Shown piece by piece: positions 47,640 to 57,364 of a DNA stretch of 64,000 nt; position 1 is the first letter of the stretch, and the number at the start of each line of letters is the position of its first letter. Location of the stretch: positions 3,515,239 to 3,579,238 of the forward strand of contig OZ029923.1 of NCBI GenBank assembly GCA_964023275.1, in the 5' to 3' direction. A program made the translations under genes and the position numbers. This DNA is from Norana najaformis (taxonomy: Eukaryota; Annelida; Clitellata; Crassiclitellata; Hormogastridae). Under the pieces are notes generated by a model, which saw only the letters and a program-made list of their open reading frames with translations, did no database searches and was not told the origin of the DNA.

Positions 47640-47935
47640 CTTGTAAGTAAGTCAAGTATCTCATATCCCACAAATGAGACGTAGAGGAGGTGCTCATCTC
47701 CTTTTCTTGGCCCTTGATCTGGCAATGGACGAATCCCAAAGCCCTGGACACCAGTGCATCGCAGGACTTGCCGTTTACTTCCCAGCTTACGCCGATACCA
47801 AATCCTACTGCTTGGCTACAGAGGCACGGTGTGCGCAAACAACTTGCCCAGGGTCGTTAAACGCGGAGTCGAACCCGCAACTGCATGATCACTGATCAAC
47901 TCGTTGCCGATAGACCACGCTTTTCTTGTGCTACT
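47640..47935 (-). mobile_element. tRNA-derived SINE, family A (reverse)
   Basis: AAGTATCTCATATCCCACAA (tail), CCCAAAGCCCTGGACACC (body), GGAGTCGAACCCGCAACT and CAACTCGTTGCCGATAGACC (reverse B and A boxes). Confidence 0.8.
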
Positions 47936-48265
47936 ATACTAAATGATTTTAGCTAATAATAAATTTGTATAGCACCAATTCAGAAAAAACTTAACAAACA
48001 CGTATAAGAATACATATACTGTATGTATATATACACAGAGGTCTTTCACAACATAGGACAGAAATTTCTTTATCACAGTCAACGATTCATCTGACTTACT
48101 TACTATAAAGTAAACTTACTAGTAAATCAGCTTACTTACTATTATCTCCTGCAGCTACTATCAACATTTTTTGTTACTTTGGTATTTATTTAATGCCACA
48201 ATTTGTCAGAGATGGCGACATTATTCTTTAGATGTACAGTAGATTAGGGTAAGTCAAGGACTTTG

Positions 48266-48390
48266 GGGTGAGGTGATGTGAGGTGAGGTGAGATGAGGTG
48301 AGGTGAGGCGAGGTGAGTTGAGGTGAGGTGAGGTGAGGTGAGAGGTGAGAGGTGAGAGGAGCTGAGCTGAGCTGAGCTGAACTGATGGCT
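48266..48390. repeat. GGTGA simple repeat
   Basis: GAGGTGAGGTGAGGTGAGGT, ending in GAGCTGAGCTGAGCTGA; lies in the Frizzled 3' flank. Confidence 0.95.
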
Positions 48391-48392
48391 AA

Positions 48393-48398
48393 TTTATT
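48393..48398 (-). terminator. Possible Frizzled polyadenylation signal
   Basis: AATAAA on the minus strand about 275 bp after the Frizzled stop codon, next to a GGTGA-rich repeat. Position and orientation fit, but the hexamer is also expected by chance in AT-rich DNA. Confidence 0.35.
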
Positions 48399-48671
48399 CG
48401 ATGACTTTTAAAATTTATCGTCAAAGTCATGGTCCTGGGGGAGGTTGCGAGATCTTTCGACTGAAGCGCAGACACGACAACAGCAAATAAACAACCAGAC
48501 AACCTCTCCTAATACATACAATACGGCTCAACATTTTAACTTGCAACGGGCATCGAACCCCGAACACGGAGATGGAAATCAAACACCAGATCAATCTGAC
48601 ATCAACATCAATATATCGATGACATCACCTACTGTAACACAGGTCATACAAGAAGTTGCTTAGCAACACGG

Positions 48672-50717
48672 CTAGATGACATATTGAAACTGTCTGGAGA
48701 GCAACTGGTGCTTGTTACAAGTTCGACACCTCTTGGCTAGGTGGTCGTCTGCCAGTTGGACCTGGTGAGGAATCAAACCCAGGCGCTGCTTCTGATAGTC
48801 GATCGACGGACTTCGCCTGTATGAACGGACGCTAGGAGTGGCGTTGCCGTTGCTGGGGGCAACCCCCGTTGAAGGATGGCCCAAGCCGAGGTTATATCGT
48901 CTCGGTCCGCTGGTCGCAGAGGCGCCGTCGGGTTCGCACCTGCGTCGGAGGAATTGCCGCCATGACTGCTTAGTCTCGACGCTGCAGATAGTGCGAAAGG
49001 CGGAGAAGACTGCGACGAGGACAGTCATGAGGACCTGGATCAAGAAGACGGTCACGGATCGATGATTCGTCCTCAGCTGTGAAGGGTCGTCGTCTAAGTC
49101 GCCGCGTTCCGGTCGCTTGCTACCGTCACGCTCGACCTCCCCAAGTTCCATGCTGCCCCGATCCCCTGCTCGCTCCACATGGATGTAACCGTAGAGGACG
49201 CAGGCGATCGCACCCAGCAGCGGCAGGGCGCAGACGATGCAGAACGTCGCCACACGCGCTACCGTCGCAAGGTCACGGTTCATTGATTCCGACTCGTCAT
49301 CTGCCCTGGGAGTGCCGGATCCTCCTGCACCTCGACGGCGACGAGTCTGGCAGTAGCCCAAGAGGCCTCCGCTGAGGAACGTGGCACCGATGAAGAGGAA
49401 GGCGACCATCGGGGCAAGCAGGAAACCAACGACTGCCTCCGACTCGTCTTCCGTCACGTGACACATTCCCGTGAACTCGTTCGGCTCGATGTTCTTCCGG
49501 ACGAGTATGATGATCACCTGGATGGCAGGTACGGACCAGGCGACGATGTGAAAGTAGGTTCCGAGGCGCTGAGCCGTGGCGTCCACGGTCCAGTGGAGTC
49601 CGGCGACGAAGAGCCAGGTAAAGGTCAGAACCAGCCACCAAACAATGCCCGCCATCGAGAAGTAGTAGAGCAGGACGAAGAGTATCGTGCAATCGGTGCT
49701 CGCAAGGCCACTCCTCGCCAGAACGCTCGGGTGGTGGTCTCTGGTGGCGGAATCGATCGTCACGCATGAGATGGCTCGGCGTCCGGCGATGACACGGACC
49801 AGGTAGGCAATGCTGCACATCCCGTAGCAGAGCGTCATGAAGACGACGTGGCGTTCGGTGGAGCGGAACCGCTGGGCGTCGACGAAGTACGTGGCCGCTA
49901 CGAGGGCCGTCGAAACGATCCCAATGCTCGACCAGACCGCCATCCAAATGTCAAGGACGGCCTTGTCCCGCTGAGCGAACCATAGGTCTGCGTCGCACAG
50001 CTGGAGACACTGCTGCGTCCTGTTGCTGTAGACGAACTTCTCCGGATGGTGCAGGTGTTGACAGTTTCCGGTGACTCTCCTGCCCGGAACCACTGAAGCG
50101 GAACCACCTAGGTAAATCGGTGATGGTGGTGGGGTAAAAGCCGTCGGTGGTCTTCGTCTGGGGTCGAATTTGCCGGAGATATCGTCGGTGCTAGTCGTGC
50201 CCTCCATGCACATGTGTTGGTTGTCGTTGAACGGGTGGAACTTGGAGCAGTTGAGTCCGGCGGGCCACGGGAATCCAAACTGGTGGAGGACCGGTTCGCA
50301 CCGTTCGCGCACCTTCTCGCAGACCGACCGACACGGTCCGATGACTTCGACGACCTTCTCCGTGCACATCGGAGCGTAGACGGCACACAGGAAGAACCGC
50401 AGCTCGTTGGAGCAGCCGTACTGGATCAACGGAGTGAAGGTCCTCAGCTGGAGATCGGCATCCGGTTGGGACTCGTGTCCAACGAAGTTCGGTAGACCGG
50501 TGACGTTGTAACCGAGTCCTTGGCAGGTGTCGACGCGTATCGGCTCGCACTTTCTCACCTTCAGGTGGTCCTCCGACGGCGTTGGACTGGCTCCCGATCC
50601 GAATACGTCCAGCGCCAGGTTGAGGACGAAGATGAGGCAAGCCGTCCGTCTCGAGGACCCAACAACCGCCGTCAACAACTCCATCGCTGCGATACGAAGT
50701 CCGAACGGCTTCAGCAA
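48672..50717 (-). CDS. fzd: Frizzled receptor (FZD4-like), intronless
   Basis: 681 residues; Wnt receptor of the plasma membrane (class F GPCR). Hydrophobic leader about residues 23-40; the alternative start M12 also gives a signal peptide. The cysteine-rich domain at 57-170 has all ten cysteines. Its signature GYNVTGLPNFVGHE, TFTPLIQYGC and LNCSKFHPFNDNQHMCMEG is closest to FZD4. Membrane segments: about 254-280, 289-312, 342-374, 387-408, 428-454, 484-512 and 553-577. ICL2 (WWLVLTFTW...YFH) is well conserved. Oddities: the C-terminal motif is ETKQSW at 581-586 instead of KTxxxW; there is a long charged insertion between TM6 and TM7 (about 514-552); the serine/basic tail ends QYVI. GC and codon use are richer than in the flanks. 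Single-exon structure is common for Frizzleds. Confidence 0.96.
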   Translation of the reverse strand: MLKPFGLRIAAMELLTAVVGSSRRTACLIFVLNLALDVFGSGASPTPSEDHLKVRKCEPIRVDTCQGLGYNVTGLPNFVGHESQPDADLQLRTFTPLIQYGCSNELRFFLCAVYAPMCTEKVVEVIGPCRSVCEKVRERCEPVLHQFGFPWPAGLNCSKFHPFNDNQHMCMEGTTSTDDISGKFDPRRRPPTAFTPPPSPIYLGGSASVVPGRRVTGNCQHLHHPEKFVYSNRTQQCLQLCDADLWFAQRDKAVLDIWMAVWSSIGIVSTALVAATYFVDAQRFRSTERHVVFMTLCYGMCSIAYLVRVIAGRRAISCVTIDSATRDHHPSVLARSGLASTDCTILFVLLYYFSMAGIVWWLVLTFTWLFVAGLHWTVDATAQRLGTYFHIVAWSVPAIQVIIILVRKNIEPNEFTGMCHVTEDESEAVVGFLLAPMVAFLFIGATFLSGGLLGYCQTRRRRGAGGSGTPRADDESESMNRDLATVARVATFCIVCALPLLGAIACVLYGYIHVERAGDRGSMELGEVERDGSKRPERGDLDDDPSQLRTNHRSVTVFLIQVLMTVLVAVFSAFRTICSVETKQSWRQFLRRRCEPDGASATSGPRRYNLGLGHPSTGVAPSNGNATPSVRSYRRSPSIDYQKQRLGLIPHQVQLADDHLAKRCRTCNKHQLLSRQFQYVI

Positions 50718-50746
50718 CTCGGTTCCAGACTCATCGTAGCTCAGAT

Positions 50747-50947
50747 CGACGCCTTATTTATGGTAATACGACGCCTTATTTACGGTAATACGACGCCTTA
50801 TTTACAGTAATACGCCTTATTTGCAGTAATACGACGCCTTATTTGCAGTAATACGACGCCTTATTTGTAGTAATACGACGCCTTATTTACGGTAATACGA
50901 CGCCTTATTTACAGTAATACGACGCCTTATTTACAGTAATACGACGT
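50747..50947. repeat. 22-bp tandem array (9 copies) directly upstream of Frizzled
   Basis: Unit CGACGCCTTATTTACAGTAATA; eight copies of 22 bp and one of 19 bp, ending 30 bp before the Frizzled ORF start. Copies differ only by transitions at three adjacent positions. On the gene's strand each copy contains a match to the forkhead-type RYMAAYA motif (GTAAATA, GCAAATA, ATAAATA or ACAAATA). It is either part of the promoter/5' UTR or a neutral minisatellite. Confidence 0.85.
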
Positions 50948-51780
50948 TACATGCGTTTACATACCGCGCTGACAGAGTCCACTACAACTCATCGATGTAA
51001 CGTAATCCGGAGTTACAGAACTTTGTACAGCGCCGTCACAGAATCCAACATGTCGCAATGCATTTGTCTTTTCGGTAACCTGTTAATCCACAGAGCAGTG
51101 GGGGATTATTCTCCAGGGTTCACGACCCCGTTTGAGACGGATCTCTTCGATAAAGGCATTCGTTGTCTGCCGGTAATCACACCGCTAATCCGATCCTCAG
51201 TGTCACGCGAGGAGTCTAATCGGTCATGGCTTTGTAAACGTTCAACGCAAGGGACTCCTCTCTCTCTCTCTTACTCGATAACGCGAAGTCTTATAACTGT
51301 TTCCTTTGAAGTCCTGCTCGCTTAACGCCTAGTTTCGTCTAGGCCTGCGTTCTTAATCGCGCAGCCGAACGCGTGTGCAACGCAGTAGGACTCTCTCTCT
51401 CTCTCTGACTTGCCTACAGAACCGATACTTTTACTAGTGTGTACCGATACTCATGACGGTAATTACCTCCCTCTCGCCTGCACTAAACTGTCGTCGCAGC
51501 CCATCTCGGCGATCCGCTGCTTCTCGGCTGACGAAGGCCTCTTGTTTTAACGCACCCGGCTTTAGCGGCGGAGCTTCTAACGCCGCAGCCCCTTGGAACT
51601 CCGCCGCTGGAAAGTTCCCCAATAAACTGAATCGGGCCACCGACTTAGGATAATCGTATTTTGCCGGCACTGTGGAGTCGTCCGACAGGAAACGGGTCAT
51701 TGAAGGCTTGTGTACAACATGCTTCGACGAATGAACTCTGGGGAAAATTTTTAAGAATCCTTGTTTACAAGGATTTCACA
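50948..51780. other. CpG-rich region upstream of Frizzled
   Basis: Less repetitive and more CpG-rich than the rest of the flank; a plausible distal promoter. It has an 88-codon open frame on the minus strand at 51,434-51,700 and an overlapping one on the plus strand. Neither shows a recognisable family, so I do not call a gene. Confidence 0.35.
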
Positions 51781-51889
51781 TTAGCGCGGCTGCGTGTATA
51801 GAGATGCGTGTGAGCGACAGTTTGATTGAGATCGCTTTAAATAGGACCAGAGCGATGCTGGCTTTCTTTTTGTCTAACTCGCTAGCTCT

Positions 51890-52250
51890 GCTTCTGCGTG
51901 CCTGCCTGCCTGTCTGTTTGTCTGTGTGTGTGCTTGTCTACATGTATGTCTGTGCCTTTCTGTCTGCTTGTCTGTGTGTGTGTGTGCTTGTCTGTCTGTC
52001 TGTTTGTTTGCCTGTCTGTCTGTTTGCTTATTTGTTTGTTTGTCAGCATGTCTGTCTGTCGGTCTGTCTCTCTACTTGTCTGTTTGCCTGCGTGTCTGTC
52101 TATGTGTCTGTCTGTCTGCTGCTTATCTCTGTGTGTGTTTGTCTAAATGTATGTCTGCGTTTGTCTGTCTACATGTCTGTCTGTCTGCTTTTCTGTCTGT
52201 CTGCCTGCTTGCCTATATACCTGCTTGTCTATGTGTGTGTCTGTCCTTCC
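51890..52250. repeat. TGTC/TGTT microsatellite
   Basis: CTGTCTGTCTGTTTGTTTGC repeat with interruptions. Confidence 0.95.
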
Positions 52251-52255
52251 TTCCG

Positions 52256-53040
52256 TTAGTCCTCGATCCTCACTCTCTGTCCTCGATCCTCACTCGTTGT
52301 CCTCTGTCCTCGATCCTCGCTCGTTGTCCTCTGTCCTCGATCCTCGCTCGTTGTCCTCTGTCCTCGATCCTCGCTCGTTGTCCTCTGTTCTTGATCCTCA
52401 CTCGCTGTCCTCGATCCTCACTCGCTGTCCTCTGTCCTCACTCGCTGTCCTCGATCCTCACTCGTTGTCCTCTGTCCTCACTCGCTGTCCTCGATCCTCC
52501 ATCGTTGTCCTCTGTCCTCACTCGCTGTCCTCTGTCCTCACTCGCTGTCCTCGATCCTCACTCGTTGTCCTCTGTCCTCACTCGCTGTCCTCGATCCCCC
52601 CTCGTTGTCCTCTGTCCTCACTCGCTGTCCTCTGTCCTCACTCGCTGTCCTCGATCCTCCCTCGTTGTCCTCTGTCCTCACTCGCTGTCCACGATCCTCC
52701 CTCGTTGTCCTCTGTCCTCGATCCTCACTCGCTATCCTCTGTCCTCACTCGCTGTCCTCTGTCCTCACTCGCTGTCCTCGATCCTCTCTCGTTGTCCTCT
52801 GTCCTCGATCCTCACTTGCTGTCCTCGATCCTAACTTGCTGTCCTCTGTCCTCGATCCTCTCTGTCCTCGATCCTCACTCGTTGTCCTCTGTCCTCGATC
52901 CTAGCTCGTTGTCCTCTGTCCTCGATCCTCCCTCGGTGTCCTCTGTCCTCACTGGCTGTCCTCTTCCTCACTCGCTGTCCTCGATCCTCTCTCGTTGTCC
53001 TCTGTCCTCGATCCTCACTCGCTGTCCTCTGTCCTCGATC
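52256..53040. repeat. TCCTCGATCCTCACTCGTTG minisatellite
   Basis: About 785 bp of mixed ~18-30-bp units built from CCTCGATCC, TCACTCGCTG and TCCTCTG. A 950-bp open frame of SVLTRCPLS repeats comes from the unit. Confidence 0.95.
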
Positions 53041-53199
53041 GCAAGCAGTCGATTTGATCGGGCACTAATCACAGAACGCCGCCGCTCTGTCTGAAACCTT
53101 AAACGATCGTTATAGCAGGTGCGCGTCGTCCTGCGTTGCCCCACAGTCATGGACACCCAGATATGCGTATATCACGGATATATGGATACACGAGCGTAT

Positions 53200-53430
53200 T
53201 ATATACACATTATATCTATGTACATATATATTTATGTGTGTATATATAGGGCATCTTGCTTATATGATCGGTCGAGTTCTCTTGAGTTCTGTAAGGACGG
53301 AGTCGCTGGGTAAACATCTTGAGTATTAGCGTAGAACAATAAAGCGACTGTGTTCCGCTGCGCCTTATATAAGACGTGGACGGTGCAATAAAGGAGAACA
53401 AACGATTCTTTGTTCAACCCGCTACGGTCT
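53200..53430 (+). other. LTR-3'-end-like segment, tentative
   Basis: A TATATAAG box at 53,366 and two AATAAA signals (53,338; 53,384) lie within 60 bp, and CTTTGTTCAACCCGCTACGG and CA follow. This arrangement resembles a retroelement LTR or a compact promoter. No TG start or target duplication could be fixed. Confidence 0.2.
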
Positions 53431-53437
53431 CACAGTC

Positions 53438-53790
53438 TACCTGTATGTCTGTCTGTCTGTCTGCCTGTCTGTCTGTCTGCCTGTCTGCCTGCCTGCCTGT
53501 CTGTCTGTCTGTCTGTCTAGCCGTCCCTCTCGCTCTTGTATATATACATATATATGTGTGTGTGTGTGTTATGTCCGTCTGTCCGTCACTCTTGCTCTGT
53601 GTACATATATGTTCTTGCAGTCTGTTTGTCTGTCCGTCTGTCCCTCTCGCTCTGGTATATATGTCTGTCTGTCTGTCTGTCTCACTAGAAATGTCTCTGT
53701 CTCCACATGCATCTTTCTTTCTGTCTTTCTCTATAAATTATCGAAAGACGGTGTGTGTGTGTGTGTGTGTGTGTGTAAGTGTGTTGGTGT
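53438..53790. repeat. TGTC and TG microsatellites
   Basis: CTGTCTGTCTGCCTGTCTGT blocks at 53,440-53,520 and 53,660-53,685, and (TG)n at 53,750-53,776. Confidence 0.9.
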
Positions 53791-53989
53791 CGGTGTATAT
53801 CTGTGTGATTTTGTAATTCATAAAGAGCGATAAAAAGAGCGAAAGAAACACACACACACACACACGTACACACACGCACACTGATCTTTTGAAATGGCAG
53901 CCTGCAGCTGTGCCTGGGTTTGTCTGCTACTGGAAGAACCTCCTGGCCAGAGACTCTAATGAATGATTAGCGTCGCAATCACCTTGGGC

Positions 53990-54690
53990 GTAGGACAAGC
54001 ACCTTATCCGGCGCTTAATCCCCCGTCAGATAAGAGAACCGTTCTCTCAACACATACACACACGCATACACATGCACACATACGCATACACATGCATATA
54101 CACACACACGCATACACATGCATACATACGCATACACACATGCATACACACACGCATACACATGCATATACACACACACGCATACACATGCATACATACG
54201 CATACACACATGCATACATACACGCATACACATGCATACATACGTATACACACATGCATACACACACGCGCGCGCGTATACACACGCATACACGGGTATA
54301 CACACGCATACACACACGCATATATACATACATGCACACCCGCATACACACACGCATTCACACACGCATACACGCGCGCGCACCCTAATAATGAGCGCCG
54401 ATACGTAAATATGAGTGACCAGGACAAATTGGGGCCTTCTTACTTGTATACGTGTATGCAAGTGTTTTTGTATGCGTATGTGTTTGTATGCATGTGTGCA
54501 TGTGTATGCGTGTGTTTGTATGCATGTGTATGCGTATGTATGCATGTGTATGCGTGTGTGTGTATATGCATTTGTGTATGCGTAATGTGTGCATGTGTAT
54601 GCGTGTGTGTGTGTGTGTGTGTTGAGAGAACGGTTCTATTATCTGACGGGGGATTAAGCGCCGGATGAGGTGCTTGTCCTACGGACGCCG
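53990..54690. repeat. ~700-bp imperfect palindrome around CA/TG repeats
   Basis: Left arm GTAGGACAAGCACCTTATCC GGCGCTTAATCCCCCGTCAG (from 53,990) recurs inverted at the right end (ends near 54,682). Inside each arm is a CACACGCATACA-type repeat, complementary between arms. The centre near 54,380-54,450 is unique. Confidence 0.9.
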
Positions 54691-54949
54691 GATACACAGC
54701 TATGATTACGACAGACCTAATCAAATCAGACCTAATCAAATCTAATCAAATCTAATCCACTCTGATGCATTTAAAACCAAAGTAGTCCAACCTACTGCCG
54801 CCTGATCTAAAATCTTATTAAATCTCAGGATCATAGCGAAAACGAAGTTGGTCCTTTTCGCATGCCCTTAGCTACACAGGCCTCACAAATAGGTACTTCT
54901 CAGCCCTGCAGTAGGCTTAGCGCATACGCTATACATTTAAACCTCTCAC

Positions 54950-55225
54950 ACATGTATGTAAATGTAAATGTACACGTTTTCTATAGCGACCGTATGGCCT
55001 CGACCCTGCTCATTTTTGCAATGAATTAATCGGGCGAGATCCTTCACCACCGCTGCCCGTTTGAAAGGATACCACGCCATTTAAGGTCTCCGTGTACGGA
55101 CCATGCTAGCCCGAGATACAAATCTCGAAACTATAGCCCCTATCGGTATGCGAACCGGCATCCTCACACACAGAGACTCCTTGATGTTCGCGTTAACCAA
55201 TGTAGCTAACAAGGCCAGTAACATC
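54950..55225 (+). mobile_element. D element, full length
   Basis: Starts AATGTAAATGTACACGTTTT, then GCGACCGTATGGCCTCGACC, GGCGAGATCCTTCACCACCG, CGTGTACGGACCATGCTAGC and the reverse tRNA-like end GTTCGCGTTAACCAATGTAG. Confidence 0.8.
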
Positions 55226-55629
55226 AGATGCATTTAATCTTCAAAGTTCCAACAAGTAAACAAACAAACTTTCCAGTTAAAGAAGGCAACGAAAAACATA
55301 CTAGATAGATTTTTACACGAACTTCAACAACATACAGGCACGAACCAACAGTGAATAATGGGAGTCACTCGCAAAACTAATGTATAACACGTGCAGGAAA
55401 TTTGTAAACGGGCAAAAAACGCTTAATCTTTATGTGGCAAATCGTGTACGAGTTACTGTTAGCGTGGCAGAATTGTAAGTCTGTAAGACTACGCAGCTTC
55501 AAGATAGTTACTTATAGAAGGTCGGTAGCTTTAAAGTTCTGCCAAGATTTGCCGACAAATACCGCATTGTGTGTTTATGCGTCCAATCAATCAAGATTAA
55601 TCACCAGGCCGTCCTTGAAAAACGATTGA

Positions 55630-55910
55630 ACATGTCTTATATATATGTATATACAGTATATATAATGTATACATATGATAATATATGTATTAATGTATGC
55701 ATATTATATGTATGTGTAGGCCTATATGTCTATTAATTATGTATGCATATTAATTATGTATATATATTATGTATGAATATTAATTACGTATGAATATTAA
55801 TTATGCATCAATATTAATTATTCATGAATGCTAATTATGTATGAATATGTATGTATATAATATAATTATATTGACATATAATTAGTATGTCTACTCATTC
55901 TATTAATGCA
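55630..55910. repeat. AT-rich degenerate repeat
   Basis: ATTAATTATGTATGAATATT-type units. Confidence 0.85.
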
Positions 55911-56560
55911 CACAGTTAATATATACAATATAGATATATATGAATATTATTAGAATATTTAAATTCCTTCATCTTTGTAACTGTTTTTGCGTTTTCTGTT
56001 GCTATCACGAACAGTCAGATAACGAAGCAGAATTTCTGTTTAAAAAAAATCAACACAAACACCTTTTACAACATTTTAAAAAAAACTTGAAAATTTCAAC
56101 AGATTTAAATTAAATCACGCGTGTTATATAAGCGCACATGTGGTTACTGAGCCCCGTTACCTGTACCTCTTCCCAATAGGTATTCGAATAAGGGTTGGGA
56201 GAATTTACCGAGCGATTGAACTTGATGCGTACGTGTCAAATGGCGCAAGTCGCAATACATTGTTAGGCATGCAACCCGCACAGGACGAAGAAAATGGCGT
56301 CGGTCTGTTAATTGAAAGGTTGTTGGCAGATACTTGAGTTTCCGATCAAATATTCGCCGAATCCCTCAATGCTTCTCTCTGTCCGAAGATTATTTCTAAT
56401 ACCCGCTGCCTGTTTGTTAACAGCACGGTGTTTGTAATATGTTTTGCAATTTAACTGTAATCGCGGATTTATGTGGCGCCACTCTATGAGATATACTCAA
56501 AAGAAACGCTCTCAACCGAAACAAAATAAAACCACGAAATGTAATTTGTCACGTCTTTGT
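55911..56560. other. Intergenic DNA, nothing assignable
   Basis: A 65-codon open frame at 56,140-56,337 has no splice or family support. It lies downstream of the class C receptor and could hold its 3' UTR. Confidence 0.35.
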
Positions 56561-56561
56561 C

Positions 56562-56850
56562 ATGGCACCATTTTCTTAGCATTTAATGACCGTTTTTCTG
56601 AGCATTTAATGACCGTTTTTCTTAGAATTTAATGGCCATTTTTCTTAGCATTTAATGACCGTGTTTCTTAGCATTTAATGACAGTTTCTTTAGCATTTAA
56701 TGACCAATTTTCTTAACATGAAATGGTCAATTTTCATAGTAATTACGGGCCACTTTTCTTATCATTTAATGGCCAATTTTCTCAACAATTAATTACCACT
56801 TTTCTTAGCACTTAATTACCACTTTTCTTAGCATTAAATGACCACTTTGC
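56562..56850. repeat. ~24-bp degenerate tandem repeat, about 12 copies
   Basis: TTTTTCTTAGCATTTAATGACC units diverging along the array. Confidence 0.95.
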
Positions 56851-57034
56851 TTCCCCGTCTAAAATTTTATCCCCTTCTCGCCTTTATGGAAAGTTGCTTC
56901 CAAATTTTTCTTCCTCAAAATCGATTTTCCATCTCTTTCCCTCTCAAGAAATTTTCATGACACATCGTACTTGTCTCACTCTTCACCGCTTTAAACACCC
57001 CTTCTTGTGCACCTCATCAAACCTCTTAACCCTG

Positions 57035-57272
57035 CATACCTCTCCGCTACTGACTTGTTTGGGGTAGTGCCAGTCCCAAGCCTGGATACAGGAGGAGGGC
57101 GACGGCAACGGCCTTTGATGCCATAAGCTGTCGTTAAACTGAGGAACTTTACTTTAAACTCGGCCACTGCCTTGTTTGGGGGTAGTGTCAGTCCCAAGCC
57201 TGGATAAAGGAGGAGGGCGACGTCAACGGCCTTTGATGCCATAAGCTGTCGTTAAACTGAGGAACTACTACT
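57035..57272 (-). mobile_element. Two tandem copies of element E (reverse)
   Basis: Each runs CTTGTTTGGGGTAGTG, CCTGGATAMAGGAGGAGGGC, TTTGATGCCATAAGCTGTCG and TTAAACTGAGGAACT. The copies are nearly identical, so recent. Confidence 0.85.
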
Positions 57273-57324
57273 ACTATTCACTGTCAAGGATTCCACACTA
57301 ATAAACGTAATGAGATCAACTTAC

Positions 57325-57364
57325 GACTGCGTTTTTTCTCACGTAGTCTCTTCGACGTCGCAAC
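57325..57364 (-). CDS. Class C GPCR exon f (basic cytoplasmic tail start), tentative
   Basis: 40 bp between acceptor TTGATTGACAG and donor GTAAGT, encoding VATSKRLREKKRS in phase 0. A basic stretch right after TM7 is what the family has. The exon is short, so the call rests on splice sites and phase. Confidence 0.5.

Noticed and set aside
48445-48663. 72-codon plus-strand open frame beyond the Frizzled stop
   Set aside because: Lies in the Frizzled 3' flank, has low-complexity Gln/Asn/Thr composition and no recognisable domain.
49297-49947. Alternate-frame and opposite-strand open frames inside the Frizzled gene
   Set aside because: Shadows of a GC-rich coding exon; only the 681-residue frame shows the cysteine-rich domain and seven helices.
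51434-51700. 88-codon minus-strand open frame upstream of Frizzled
   Set aside because: The opposite strand is open over the same interval and no family or splice support is visible.
52147-53094. 315-codon frame with SVLTRCPLS repeats
   Set aside because: Minisatellite whose unit lacks stops in several frames; protein-like periodicity comes only from the DNA repeat.
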